DNA of 64,000 bases from an uncultured Enhydrobacter sp. (GCA_946222995.1 CAMIOS010000003.1:62001-126000); one strand, 5' to 3'; counted from the first letter of the stretch, positions 52,487 through 61,385 are shown. The notes: generated by a model from the sequence alone, not told the origin. Numbers and translations are program-made.

Positions 52487-54097
52487 TTATGAATTTTTGA
52501 CGCTTTCTGACAACGTTAGCCCCCAATTACTGGCAAGTTGCGGGTGTTTTTGGGCAAGGCTACTTAGCCAAGCGCTATGGTCATGTTCGGCTTGAGAATC
52601 GGCATAAACCCTTGCCACAGGGGCATCAAATCGTCGATGCGCTATCGTTCCACTCACCCCTGCGCCAATACCAATGCCATCATCAATGGCAAGTGATACT
52701 TGCCCACCTGTCATTGCAAGATAAACTTCGGCTAAAATTTCAGCATCGAGCAGCGCCCCGTGAAACGTACGATCTTGCTTACCGACATTAAGCCGTTTGA
52801 CCAAAGCATCGAGTGTGTTACGTTGCCCTGCGTACAGTTGTTTGGCAATCGCAAGACTATCAGTAACACTGACGTGCTGAAGAATATTGGGCAAGCCCAT
52901 CCGGCTAAATTCGGCTTGCAAAAAGTTCATATCAAAGCTGGCATTGTGGGCAATCAATTCTGCCCCTTGCAAAAACTCAAATAGCCGCTGTCCGATTTGC
53001 TCAAAATTGGGCATGCCATCCAAAAATGCATTGTGAATACCGTGAACTTTGATCACCTCTTCATCCATGGTTTTATGCGGATTGACATACACATGCAGTT
53101 TTTCACCGGTAAAACGGCGATTGATTAATTCGACAATTCCCACCTCGATGATACGGTCGCCATTTTGGGCATCAAAGCCCGTGGTTTCGGTATCTAGAAT
53201 CAATTGGCGGTTACTTGCCCCATGGTGCTTAACAATCGGTAAAAGTGGCACAAAGGTAGAATTGGGCTGGGAGGTAATCCCAGTAAACTCTGGGCGCTGG
53301 GCAATCAATGCTTCATCTTGAGCGACAAACTTGCCTTGCTCATCCATAAAAGCCGCAAAATCTGCCTGAGATACAGGCTGCTGGGGGGTGGACTGAGCGA
53401 AATTGGGTGAATAAGGCGCTTCATCCAACATATTTAACAGCATATCATCGTACTCGCCGTGCAATTCTCTATCGTCATAACCATCCACAGGCTCAAAATC
53501 GGGCGGTAAATTCATCTCATTCATGATTATTGGGTCTTTTTTTTTAGCCTCTAATTTGATGGCAGTTGGGGAATTATTTGACGTGGCTGTTTTATCAACT
53601 TTCACTTGTTGATCAAAGGTTTTAGGTAAATTATCAATGCCTTGATTGGCAAGCTTGTCAGCGTATTCATTGCCATCATGCCCTGCATGGCCTTTGACCC
53701 ATTGCCAGTCAATCTGGCGATTTTGACAAGCGTTATCAAGCCGTTGCCATAATTCAACGTTTAACACGGGTTTTTTGTCTGATTTTCGCCAGCCATTTTT
53801 TTTCCAACCATGAATCCATTGGGTGATACCATTTTTGACATAACCTGAGTCCGTCCATAACTGTAACGGCAAATTACTTGGGCTATTTTCGACAGCAGCA
53901 ATCGCGCCCATCAGTTCCATACGGTTGTTGGTGGTGGCAGGTTCGCCGCCACAAATGTCGATTTGTTTGCCGGTTGGCAAGATAATGACTGCCCCAAATC
54001 CGCCTTTGGCGTTATCTGCCACACCATTGCCACGGCAAGCGCCATCGGTATAAGCCAGTACTTTATCAGGCAATGGGGTTAACGCATGTGATATCAT
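52487..54097 (-). CDS. rnhA-dnaQ: Fused ribonuclease HI and DNA polymerase III epsilon subunit
   Basis: A 536-residue fusion. Residues 1-155 are RNase HI with all four acidic residues (YTDGACRGN, MELMGAIAAVE, WTDSGYVKN, GHDGNEYAD). A linker of about 140 residues follows. Residues about 297-480 are the DnaQ proofreading exonuclease: LILDTETTGF (Asp302, Glu304), AHNASFDMNFL and HGALLDAEILAEVY. In most bacteria the two genes are separate and divergent. Fusion is reported in Acinetobacter-type annotations. Codons 185-187 are a nine-A run (53537-53545), where a slip of one base would end translation within a few codons; an ATG just downstream could restart the DnaQ part. C-terminal clamp-binding region not examined. 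Confidence 0.93.
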   Translation of the reverse strand: MISHALTPLPDKVLAYTDGACRGNGVADNAKGGFGAVIILPTGKQIDICGGEPATTNNRMELMGAIAAVENSPSNLPLQLWTDSGYVKNGITQWIHGWKKNGWRKSDKKPVLNVELWQRLDNACQNRQIDWQWVKGHAGHDGNEYADKLANQGIDNLPKTFDQQVKVDKTATSNNSPTAIKLEAKKKDPIIMNEMNLPPDFEPVDGYDDRELHGEYDDMLLNMLDEAPYSPNFAQSTPQQPVSQADFAAFMDEQGKFVAQDEALIAQRPEFTGITSQPNSTFVPLLPIVKHHGASNRQLILDTETTGFDAQNGDRIIEVGIVELINRRFTGEKLHVYVNPHKTMDEEVIKVHGIHNAFLDGMPNFEQIGQRLFEFLQGAELIAHNASFDMNFLQAEFSRMGLPNILQHVSVTDSLAIAKQLYAGQRNTLDALVKRLNVGKQDRTFHGALLDAEILAEVYLAMTGGQVSLAIDDGIGIGAGVSGTIAHRRFDAPVARVYADSQAEHDHSAWLSSLAQKHPQLASNWGLTLSESVKNS

Positions 54098-54218
54098 CGT
54101 TTCAAAAATCTTATCAAAAATAATTGCTTAGTATAAGCAAAAAAGCCCGAAAAAACCATGCCAAAGCGTTTATAATGTGTCGTTTAAGTGGATCTAAGCA
54201 TTTGAAAAAGGGCACACC

Positions 54219-54719
54219 ATGCAGTTAGTTTATCGTACATTTTTTGGGATTATGATTGTTATCAGTACCAGTCTATTATTGAGCGCCTGTCAACCCACTG
54301 ATAATGCAACCAAAGCTGAAGCCAATAGCAATGACCCATTGATCGGCTGTTATACCGTCAGCCACAGCGAGCCTGCCCAAATCAAAATCAGCAAAACAGG
54401 CGACCCCCAAAATGGCGAAAGCTATGTCATGCAAATGCACCAGTTTAATGACCCCAATAAAGACTGGGACACACCCGAACCAATGCAAGTGTTGCCTAAC
54501 GACAATAGCGAAATCACTAAATATTTTGATATCAAAGCGGACGAAAACAAATACTTAGAAAAAGTCATCGCCCGCCCCGACCGTGTGTTTGTACTTGCCA
54601 AAATCACCGACAGCTTTGCTAGCCTAAATCCGCAATTTGACAGCCCGTATCTTGGCTATATTTATAAGGGTAGCAACACGGTTTATAAAGTCAGTTGTAG
54701 CTCGGGTCAAGCTGTCTAA
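54219..54719 (+). CDS. Predicted lipoprotein of unknown function
   Basis: A 166-residue exported protein with a lipoprotein signal (LLLSAC, lipidation at Cys24), so probably tethered to the inner or outer membrane. The mature part is acidic and Asn/Asp-rich with FDIKADENKYLEK and VFVLAKITDSF, and contains further cysteines, one in GCYTVS and one near the C-terminus (VSCSSG). I do not recognise the family. It starts a short plus-strand run with the membrane protein gene at 54758, 38 bases apart. Confidence 0.75.
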   Translation: MQLVYRTFFGIMIVISTSLLLSACQPTDNATKAEANSNDPLIGCYTVSHSEPAQIKISKTGDPQNGESYVMQMHQFNDPNKDWDTPEPMQVLPNDNSEITKYFDIKADENKYLEKVIARPDRVFVLAKITDSFASLNPQFDSPYLGYIYKGSNTVYKVSCSSGQAV

Positions 54720-54757
54720 ATCGCTGAATATTAGATATTTGAATAAAGGATTGCAGA

Positions 54758-55045
54758 ATGAATATGTTTGCTTGGTTAGCTTTGGGGTTTGTGGCGTATG
54801 TCAGCGGCTTTAGTATTCGGCATTTTTGGTTTAATAAACAAGACTTGCCCAAAGATAAACTATATTCATATATCGCCGTATTCTTTGTGGCAGCGGTGGC
54901 TGTTTTTAGCGTGATTAATTTTTGGGTATTAAAAAAGCCAAGCATTGACTTGGCTTTTATTGGGGTATCAAGTTTGGTAGCAACCTTTATTTTTTATTAC
55001 GGTATCAGTACAGATACCCGTAATAATATGAATTTACCCGATTAA
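54758..55045 (+). CDS. Small membrane protein of unknown function
   Basis: A 95-residue protein with three likely membrane segments (about 1-19, 39-57 and 65-84) and a short charged loop after the first. AAAGGA precedes the ATG by about eight bases. I do not recognise it. Unusually, a perfect 10-pair hairpin (AAAAGCCAAG with CTTGGCTTTT, 54932-54957) with a short T run lies inside the frame around codons 59-67, so either the transcript often ends there or the hairpin is incidental. It converges with the DUF2147 gene. Confidence 0.65.
   Translation: MNMFAWLALGFVAYVSGFSIRHFWFNKQDLPKDKLYSYIAVFFVAAVAVFSVINFWVLKKPSIDLAFIGVSSLVATFIFYYGISTDTRNNMNLPD
54932..54958 (+). terminator. Terminator-like hairpin inside the small membrane protein gene
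   Basis: AAAAGCCAAG and CTTGGCTTTT form a perfect 10-pair stem with a six-base loop. Only four T residues follow before A, so it is a weak terminator, but its place inside a gene is unusual. Confidence 0.35.
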
Positions 55046-55059
55046 AGTTTTGGTTAAAT

Positions 55060-55494
55060 TTATTTACCTGTACTAAAGGTATAGCCGGCTGGCAAGCGGG
55101 TAAAAGTTTGGGTCAGCCCAAAGGCAGGGATCCCCTTAAAGGCACGCATGGTCATGGTATTACCATTTAACGTTAAATTTGCTTGGTAAACTGAGCCATC
55201 ACTTGGGTTGATGGCTTGCCCGCCTATATATTGCCCATTGCCTTGCGGTTTTGCCGCTCTTAATACAGTTTTACCTTCATATTTGTGGCTACCAGCAACC
55301 ACCACCCCATTTACACCTTGTGAGGTGGTATTAACAGCAATCACATATTTTGGCACTTGGTTGTCATAATAAACCCAATAGCCATCTATCGGGTCAGCAT
55401 AGACCAGTCCTGTAGTCATGAATAAACCCAGTCCCAGAGTCGCTTGGGGGAGTTTTTTTGCAATGGTTGGAAATGATTGAAAAAGCTTTAACAT
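55060..55494 (-). CDS. DUF2147-type exported protein
   Basis: A 144-residue exported protein: signal peptide (about residues 1-34, ending VYADP) then a beta-rich domain. GYWVYYDNQVPKYVIAV, DPSDGSVYQANLTL-like NPSDGSVYQANLTLNGNTM and GLTQTFTRLP have the DUF2147 order (GxW..., DPxxGK.Y...l.l.g..m, Gr.q.W.R). The function of DUF2147 is unknown; in related bacteria these proteins are periplasmic. Only part of the usual motif set is strict here, so the family call is moderate. Convergent with the small membrane protein gene. Confidence 0.7.
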   Translation of the reverse strand: MLKLFQSFPTIAKKLPQATLGLGLFMTTGLVYADPIDGYWVYYDNQVPKYVIAVNTTSQGVNGVVVAGSHKYEGKTVLRAAKPQGNGQYIGGQAINPSDGSVYQANLTLNGNTMTMRAFKGIPAFGLTQTFTRLPAGYTFSTGK

Positions 55495-55635
55495 ATAATT
55501 ACCCAGTATTGATCAAGATATAAGTATCTATAAGTAAAGTATCATAGCAGATTTAACAAGCAATATTCGTGAAGTTCGCTGATTATAAAAATAAGCTCAC
55601 ATAGGCGTAACATGTCGTTAAAAATCCGATTGATA

Positions 55636-56829
55636 TTAAAAAATTCGGTTATTGTCTTGCTGCTTGGCAAATTTCCCAATATTGGCTTCAATGTTTTTTG
55701 CAATCGCCACATAAAATTGGGCAAACTCATCGTTAACCAACACACTGGGCTCGCCTTTGTCGGCTTGTTCTCGGATGCCTTTCGCTAAGGGTAATTGACC
55801 CAATAACGGCACGCCATACCGTGTAGCGATATGTTCGCCACCGCCTTCACCAAAAATCGCTTCGGTATGACCACAATGGCTACAAGTATGCAATGCCATA
55901 TTTTCAACAATACCCAACACAGGAATATGGGTTTTGTTAAATAGCTCAATACCTTTTTGGGCATCAAGCAAGGCAATATGCTGCGGTGTGGTGACAATGA
56001 CTGCCCCTGTCACAGGAATGCGTTGGGCAAGGGTAAGCTGAATATCACCTGTACCAGGTGGCATATCAATGACGAGATAGTCAAGGTTTGGCCAATTGGT
56101 TTGGTTGTATAATTGCATCAATGCGCCGGTGGCTTTTGAGCCCCGCCATGCCACAGGGATGTTGTCGCCCTCAAGCAAGCTACCAATTGAGAGCATGGGC
56201 ATACCTTGCGCATCAATCGGTACAAACTGTTCATTTTCAAGTTCAGGTTGCACGCCCGCCACGCCGAGCATCGCAGGCATACTCGGTCCATAAATATCGG
56301 CATCAAGCACCCCGACTTTGTTACCCAGTTTTTGCAACGCTAAAGCGATGTTAACGGTGGTTGTTGATTTGCCCACGCCGCCTTTGCCCGAAGCAACCAC
56401 GATGATATGTTTGATACGAGGATGGGGGGTTAAATCACTTTGGCTGGTGGCTTTTTTGCTAATGTGGGGTTCATCTTGGTGTGCGTTATTTGCCTGAGAT
56501 AGCATCGCATCGGTGACTTTTGGTAAAGTTTTACTTTCGCCTTTTGTGGTTGTTTGTGCTTTGACTGGTTCGGCGTTAAACAAGGTGATGTTCATATTCA
56601 CCTCAGACACGCCAAGCAAATGTAATCTTTGGCTTAAATCGTGATGGATTTGCTCGGGATTACAATCATCAGGCAAGCGTAAAGTAAGATTTAACACACT
56701 GCCTTGGCGTTGTTGTTGGGTGACAAACTGCCCAATCGGTTGGTCATTGAGTTTGTACTGTTGTAAGACTTGGGCAATGCCATGTTCATCAATGAGGCTG
56801 TTGGTTTTATTTTTTAAAAAATTAAACAT
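55636..56829 (-). CDS. mrp: Mrp/ApbC-type iron-sulfur cluster carrier ATPase
   Basis: A 397-residue cytoplasmic P-loop protein that binds and transfers iron-sulfur clusters. An N-terminal MIP18/DUF59-like domain (about 1-90) precedes the ATPase: deviant Walker A GKGGVGKST, DADIYGPSMP, GDNIPVAWRG and DMPPGTGDIQLTL. The cluster-binding CxxC is in HTCSHCGH near residue 313. Length (about 370-400) is normal for the gammaproteobacterial type. It is divergent from metG across about 300 bases, the usual mrp-metG arrangement. Confidence 0.94.
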   Translation of the reverse strand: MFNFLKNKTNSLIDEHGIAQVLQQYKLNDQPIGQFVTQQQRQGSVLNLTLRLPDDCNPEQIHHDLSQRLHLLGVSEVNMNITLFNAEPVKAQTTTKGESKTLPKVTDAMLSQANNAHQDEPHISKKATSQSDLTPHPRIKHIIVVASGKGGVGKSTTTVNIALALQKLGNKVGVLDADIYGPSMPAMLGVAGVQPELENEQFVPIDAQGMPMLSIGSLLEGDNIPVAWRGSKATGALMQLYNQTNWPNLDYLVIDMPPGTGDIQLTLAQRIPVTGAVIVTTPQHIALLDAQKGIELFNKTHIPVLGIVENMALHTCSHCGHTEAIFGEGGGEHIATRYGVPLLGQLPLAKGIREQADKGEPSVLVNDEFAQFYVAIAKNIEANIGKFAKQQDNNRIF

Positions 56830-57133
56830 GCGATACCCTTATCAAAAAATGAGCCCCTATTTTAACAAACTTCTGATATAGACTATAGTGATCTGCTGTA
56901 TCAATTTGCTAAAAAGCCCTGTATATAACAGGGCTGTATAATTTAGGTCAAAGCTTGGTTAAAGCTTGGTTAGCGATTTAGGCGCTGTTAAGTCATTATC
57001 GTTTGGCAAATAGGGTTGATTGACCAATTATTTGTAGTAAGCCTTAAAAGAAATAATATTTGGGTAAACGGGGCAATTTACGGTATCATAGCAACCAATT
57101 ATTTTTTGCCAAGTTTGAGAAAAAGGGGCGGTT
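56830..57133. other. Intergenic region between mrp and metG
   Basis: About 300 bases between divergent genes. It holds a hairpin (AGCCCTGT at 56915-56922 with ACAGGGCT at 56928-56934 plus flanking A/T tract, 56911-56938) and an 11-base tandem repeat, AAAGCTTGGTT twice (56950-56971). The metG leader with TATCAT near 57084 is a candidate -10. No gene seen. Confidence 0.45.
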
Positions 57134-59233
57134 GTGAGAAAGATTTTAGTTACCAGTGCATTGCCATATGCCAATGGCTTTATTCATCTTGGGCATTTGC
57201 TTGAGCATATCCAGACCGATACTTGGGTGCGAGCGATGAAGGCGTTGGGTCACCAAGTGACTTATGTGTGTGCCGATGATGCCCACGGTACGGCGATTAT
57301 GATGAAAGCTGAAGAAGCGGGCATTAGCCCTGAGCAGTTTATTGCGGATGTTAAAGCCTCGCACGAAAAAGACTTTGCCGGATTTTTGATTGACTATGAC
57401 AATTATTACACCACTCACAGCCCCGAAAACGAGCATTTTTCACAGGTAATTTATAATCGTTTGTACGAGAACGGCCATATTTCAACCAACGAAGTTGAGC
57501 AATTATTTGACCCAGAAAAAAGCTTGTTTCTTGCTGACCGCTTTGTCAAAGGTGAATGCCCAACCTGCGGTGCAAAAGACCAATATGGGGATAACTGTGA
57601 AGTGTGTGGCACCACTTACAACGCCACCGAGCTTAAACACCCCTACTCGACCCTATCAGGTGCGACCCCAATTTTAAAATCCTCAAAGCACTATTTTTTT
57701 AACTTGCCTAATTTTAGCGACTTTTTACAACATTGGACTCGCCAAGATGGGCGCTTGCAAGCCTCGATTGCTAATAAGTTACAAGAATGGTTTGATTCAG
57801 GTTTGGCAAATTGGGATATCAGCCGTGATGCCCCCTACTTTGGTTTTAAAATTCCCCATACCCCAAGTGATGAGCCAGACAAGTATTTTTATGTATGGCT
57901 TGATGCCCCTGTCGGCTATATGGCAAGTTTTAAGAACTTTTGTGAACAAAAAGGGAATAAACTGGGCATCGGGTTTAATGAATACTGGTCAAAAGATAAT
58001 CACCATAACACCGAAGTGTACCACTTTATCGGCAAAGACATTGTGTATTTCCATGCGCTATTTTGGCCTGCGATGCTAGAAGGGGCAGGATTTCGCACCC
58101 CAACCGCCATCAATGCGCATGGCTTTTTGATGATCAATGGCGAAAAAATGAGTAAAACTCGCGGCACGTTTATTAAAGCCGAAACTTATCTTGAGCACTT
58201 AAACCCTGAATATTTACGCTATTATTTTGCCAGTAAATTGTCAGCCAATGTCGAGGATATTAACCTTGATCTGGATGATTTTATGCAAAAAGTGAACGCT
58301 GACTTGGTCGGTAAAGTGGTGAATATCGCCAGTCGCTGCGCGGGCTTTATCCACAAAAATCATGGCGGTAAACTTGCCAGCCACCTTGCTGAACCCCAAT
58401 TGGTGCAAAATATTATTGAGGCAGGCGACGAGATCGCTGCTGCCTATGAAGCGCGAGAATTTAGCAAAGCCATGCGGCTGATTATGGCATGTGCCGATAA
58501 AGCGAATGAATATATCGACGAGAAAAAACCGTGGGCACTCAATAAGGAAGCAAACAAACAGGCTGAAGTACAAGCAGTGTGCACCGTGGCACTCAATATT
58601 TTCCGTCAATTGATAGTCTATCTTGCCCCTGTATTGCCACTGATGTGTGAAAAAGCCCGCGTCTTTTTAAATATTGACCGCTTAGATTTTGCCAGTCGCC
58701 ATGAGTTATTGCTCGGCCACACCATCAACGCCTTTAGCCCATTGATGCAGCGGGTCGAAAAGGACAAAATTGATGCCATGGTCAACAGCTCAAAACAAGA
58801 TTTGGTTAAACAGCCCGAAGTCAAAACCGTCACTAAAACCGATAAAAACCTAGAAACCCCAAAAGGCACTGACGTAGCACAAGATACTTCGTTTATCGGC
58901 ATTGATGATTTTGCCAAAGTCACCATGAGCGTTGCCAAAGTCATCGAATGCAATGCGGTAGAAGGGGCAGATAAGCTTTTACAATTTACTCTCGATGTCG
59001 GGGAAACCGATGAAAATGGCTTGCCTAAAACTCGCAATGTGTTTAGCGGTATTGCCAAATTTTATCAACCCGCAGAACTGACAGGTAAAACTGTTATCTG
59101 TGTCACCAACCTTGCCCCACGCAAGATGAAATTTGGTATTTCTGAGGGGATGATTTTGTCGGCAGAAAAAGACGGAAAATTGACTGTCATCACACTGGAT
59201 GATGCGATCCCTGCGGGCGCAAAATTGGCATAA
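57134..59233 (+). CDS. metG: Methionyl-tRNA synthetase
   Basis: A 699-residue class I synthetase that charges tRNA-Met. The HIGH motif is HLGH in GFIHLGHLLEH (residues 15-18), the KMSKS loop is GEKMSKTRG, and the double zinc knuckle has CPTCGAKDQYGDNCEVCG. A C-terminal tRNA-binding EMAP-II/Trbp111 domain (about 600-699) carries FSGIAKFY and LAPRKMKFGISEGM. The start is GTG 57134, about eight bases after AAAAGGGG; the next Met is inside conserved sequence. Mrp is the divergent neighbour and a terminator follows. Confidence 0.96.
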   Translation: MRKILVTSALPYANGFIHLGHLLEHIQTDTWVRAMKALGHQVTYVCADDAHGTAIMMKAEEAGISPEQFIADVKASHEKDFAGFLIDYDNYYTTHSPENEHFSQVIYNRLYENGHISTNEVEQLFDPEKSLFLADRFVKGECPTCGAKDQYGDNCEVCGTTYNATELKHPYSTLSGATPILKSSKHYFFNLPNFSDFLQHWTRQDGRLQASIANKLQEWFDSGLANWDISRDAPYFGFKIPHTPSDEPDKYFYVWLDAPVGYMASFKNFCEQKGNKLGIGFNEYWSKDNHHNTEVYHFIGKDIVYFHALFWPAMLEGAGFRTPTAINAHGFLMINGEKMSKTRGTFIKAETYLEHLNPEYLRYYFASKLSANVEDINLDLDDFMQKVNADLVGKVVNIASRCAGFIHKNHGGKLASHLAEPQLVQNIIEAGDEIAAAYEAREFSKAMRLIMACADKANEYIDEKKPWALNKEANKQAEVQAVCTVALNIFRQLIVYLAPVLPLMCEKARVFLNIDRLDFASRHELLLGHTINAFSPLMQRVEKDKIDAMVNSSKQDLVKQPEVKTVTKTDKNLETPKGTDVAQDTSFIGIDDFAKVTMSVAKVIECNAVEGADKLLQFTLDVGETDENGLPKTRNVFSGIAKFYQPAELTGKTVICVTNLAPRKMKFGISEGMILSAEKDGKLTVITLDDAIPAGAKLA

Positions 59234-59292
59234 GTATGCATAAGTATCTAATCAAATCCCGTTGATTAAACGTAATACATCGTTTATTCAAT

Positions 59293-59322
59293 AAAAAAAC
59301 CGCTTGATTAGGCGGTTTTTTT
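59293..59322 (+). terminator. Intrinsic terminator after metG
   Basis: AAAAAAACCGC (59293-59303) pairs with GCGGTTTTTTT (59312-59322) around an eight-base loop, about 60 bases after the metG stop. It may also serve the opposite strand for the small gene ending at 59347. Confidence 0.8.
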
Positions 59323-59346
59323 ACTTTTCAATTACCATAACAGCGA

Positions 59347-59505
59347 TTACTTGTCTTTTTTGACACTAATGCGGATCGGAATTGATTTTTTGATTTTTGG
59401 GGTAGTGGCAGGCTCGGTAATATAATGTCCGAGATGTGGGGTTGCCAACGAAGAATTCACTGACCCGACCACCAACACGCCTGCCATCATTCCTGCTGTA
59501 TTCAT
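59347..59505 (-). CDS. Small exported peptide, unknown function
   Basis: A 52-residue gene below the usual size cut-off. ATG 59505 has GGAG eight bases upstream (59514-59517); a second ATG at 59511 is only two bases from it. The N-terminus is short and hydrophobic (NTAGMMAGVLVVGSV), consistent with a signal or membrane anchor, then SSLATPHLGHYITEPATT and a basic tail KIKKS to VKKDK. It ends just before the metG terminator, which on this strand may serve as its own. I know no family. The Shine-Dalgarno quality and composition make it more likely real than chance. Confidence 0.55.
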   Translation of the reverse strand: MNTAGMMAGVLVVGSVNSSLATPHLGHYITEPATTPKIKKSIPIRISVKKDK

Positions 59506-59520
59506 AACCATTTCTCCAGG

Positions 59521-59902
59521 TTAAAAGTAGCATGCGATTTATTCAAACCACGTAGTCAGTAAGACACCGTTAATTTTTACCTTACATGAAACTGGCGCCC
59601 TACGTCAGTCATTCTATAAAAAAAAATATTTTATATCTAGCGTTTAATTATGACATTTTGATGAAAAAATTAGGATTTTTTTATCTTTTTGTAAAATAAC
59701 AGCTTAATTTTTTACAAAAATCTCTTATAAATTACCTTTTGTCACAATCTAATCGCTAAAATTTTTAGAAGCCTTAGGGTGATCGATAAAACGTTTGAAA
59801 TTTTAGAGTTTATCCGCTAAACTATTTGTTATTGTAAACTAGTACACTGAAATATTTTTATTCTCTATAGGTCATACCCGTGGATGTATTTAGGAAAAAT
59901 AG
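59521..59902. other. Intergenic region upstream of the first substrate-binding protein gene
   Basis: About 380 AT-rich bases holding promoters for both the small peptide gene (minus strand) and the binding-protein gene (plus strand). A TGTA/TACA interrupted palindrome around CTAG (59833-59846) includes the octamer ACTAGTAC, which also occurs in the E. coli trp operator, but the other half-site is missing. No RNA or gene is seen. Confidence 0.35.
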
Positions 59903-60967
59903 ATGAAACATTTTACAGCTGTTCGGTTAACGCTGCTTAGTGCATTAGTAGGTACCACCTTGAGCGCTTGCCAAAAACCCGAATCCACACAAGCAGCAAC
60001 TGCCAGTAGCACAACGCCAGCATCAAGCACCAGCCCAACTACGACCAAAGGCAAAAAATTTATCGAAATCACTGCCATCGTCGAGCATCCGTCACTAGAT
60101 GCCATTCGCCAAGGTGTGATTGATGAGCTGGCAGCAGAAGGCTATAAAAACGGCGATAATTTAAAAATCAATTTCCAGTCGGCTCAGGGTAATACCGCCA
60201 CGGTGGCACAAATCTCTAAGCAGTTTGTGGCGGATAAACCCGATGCGATTGTTGCCATTTCAACCCCTTCTGCTCAATCAATGGCAGCTGCGACCAAAGA
60301 AATTCCGATTATTTATACCGCTGTGTCAAACCCTGTCGCCGCCAAATTAATCGATGCTAATAATCAACCGACCCAAGCCAATATCACAGGGCTATCAAGT
60401 CAGTTACCGCTTGCCCCACAACTTGATTTTATGCAAAAACTCATACCAAACGCTAAAACAATCGGGTATGTGTATAGCCCTGGTGAAATGAATTCGGTGT
60501 CATTGCGTGATAATCTAAAAAAAGCCCTGCCTGCTCGGGGACTCAGTTTGATGGATATTCCCGCCAATCGCCCCACCGATATTGGCATGGCGACTAACAG
60601 CTTAAATGGTAAAGCCCAACTGATTTACACATCGATGGATAATAATGTGGCGTCTGCATTTGAGTCGATGGTTCAGTCTGCCAATGCGGCAAAATTGCCG
60701 ATTATTGCTTCAGATGAATTTAGTGTCAGACGCGGGGCAACAGCGGCTTTGGGGGTAAATGACTATGACTTTGGACGTACCACCGGTAAAATGGTTGCAA
60801 AAGTGCTGGATGGCACCCCTGTAACGCAAGTTAGCCCACAAGTGATGAATGATTTGACATTATTTGTCAGCCCAAAACATGCCGCTTTACAAGGGGTGAG
60901 CTTATCGGCTGATATACTAAACAATGCCATCAATGTCGATACCACGCCGGCTCGAGTCATCAAATAA
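59903..60967 (+). CDS. ABC transporter substrate-binding lipoprotein (TrpX-type), copy 1
   Basis: A 354-residue lipoprotein (LSAC, Cys23) with a Ser/Thr/Ala-rich linker to residue about 50, then a type I periplasmic binding protein of the ABC_sub_bind family (COG2984). Visible: ITAIVEHPSLDAIRQGV, NFQSAQGNTATVAQISKQFVADKPD, STPSAQSMAA, GYVYSPGEMNS and LFVSPKHAAL. Members of this family bring in an amino acid, tryptophan or tyrosine in some streptococcal cases (TrpX), or remain uncharacterised. AGGAAA lies before ATG 59903. Its near twin follows at 62050. A terminator ends this gene. Confidence 0.88.
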   Translation: MKHFTAVRLTLLSALVGTTLSACQKPESTQAATASSTTPASSTSPTTTKGKKFIEITAIVEHPSLDAIRQGVIDELAAEGYKNGDNLKINFQSAQGNTATVAQISKQFVADKPDAIVAISTPSAQSMAAATKEIPIIYTAVSNPVAAKLIDANNQPTQANITGLSSQLPLAPQLDFMQKLIPNAKTIGYVYSPGEMNSVSLRDNLKKALPARGLSLMDIPANRPTDIGMATNSLNGKAQLIYTSMDNNVASAFESMVQSANAAKLPIIASDEFSVRRGATAALGVNDYDFGRTTGKMVAKVLDGTPVTQVSPQVMNDLTLFVSPKHAALQGVSLSADILNNAINVDTTPARVIK

Positions 60968-61006
60968 TTTCTAAGTTGATTGAGTTGCGTAATTTATTTT
61001 GGGTGT

Positions 61007-61038
61007 AAAAAAACCTGTCATTTTAACAGGTTTTTTAT
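61007..61038. terminator. Intrinsic terminator after binding-protein copy 1
   Basis: AAAAACCTGT and ACAGGTTTTT form a 10-pair stem flanked by A and T tracts between the converging binding-protein gene and the small His-rich protein gene, usable on both strands. Confidence 0.75.
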
Positions 61039-61073
61039 TTAATAAAAGCTGTGAGATTTTCTCTCAATATTGG

Positions 61074-61385
61074 TTAGCGTTTTGCCCAACCTTGATGGCG
61101 ATACATATTTTTTTGGATACCAGGTGGCAAGCGATGGTCACTGTCTTTAGCATATCGAGAAGCACCGCGTGGCGCATATTTCCCTTGATACGTTACATGC
61201 TGCGCATACGGTCTTTGATCATTATTATGCCAATGTTGATGTCTTTCATGGTTTTGGCGTTCAATTTGACGGTGAATCGCTTCATAATTTAAATTTCTAT
61301 GATCTTTTGCATCCGCCATCGCCATTGGCGAAGCCACAATTGATCCTAATACCAGCAGACTCGCCATTTTTTTAAAAATAGTCAT
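61074..61385 (-). CDS. Small exported His-rich protein (RcnB/CigR-like)
   Basis: A 103-residue exported protein. Signal peptide about residues 1-24 (ASLLVLGSIVASPMAMA); mature part rich in His, Arg, Asn and Tyr (RQIERQNHERHQHWHNN) with a C-terminal LPPGIQKN then HQGWAKR block resembling the LPPG(I/L)xKN...LPPGWxKR pattern of RcnB/CigR-type proteins. RcnB acts in nickel and cobalt homeostasis in E. coli; CigR in Salmonella is a virulence regulator. The second LPPG is missing, so the family call is tentative. ATG 61385 is preferred to one eight codons earlier. It lies between the two binding-protein genes on the opposite strand. Confidence 0.65.
   Translation of the reverse strand: MTIFKKMASLLVLGSIVASPMAMADAKDHRNLNYEAIHRQIERQNHERHQHWHNNDQRPYAQHVTYQGKYAPRGASRYAKDSDHRLPPGIQKNMYRHQGWAKR

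Noticed and set aside
59833..59846. Half trp-operator-like ACTAGTAC before binding-protein copy 1
   Set aside because: Only one half-site is present and the short palindrome is common in AT-rich DNA; not strong enough to claim a TrpR site.
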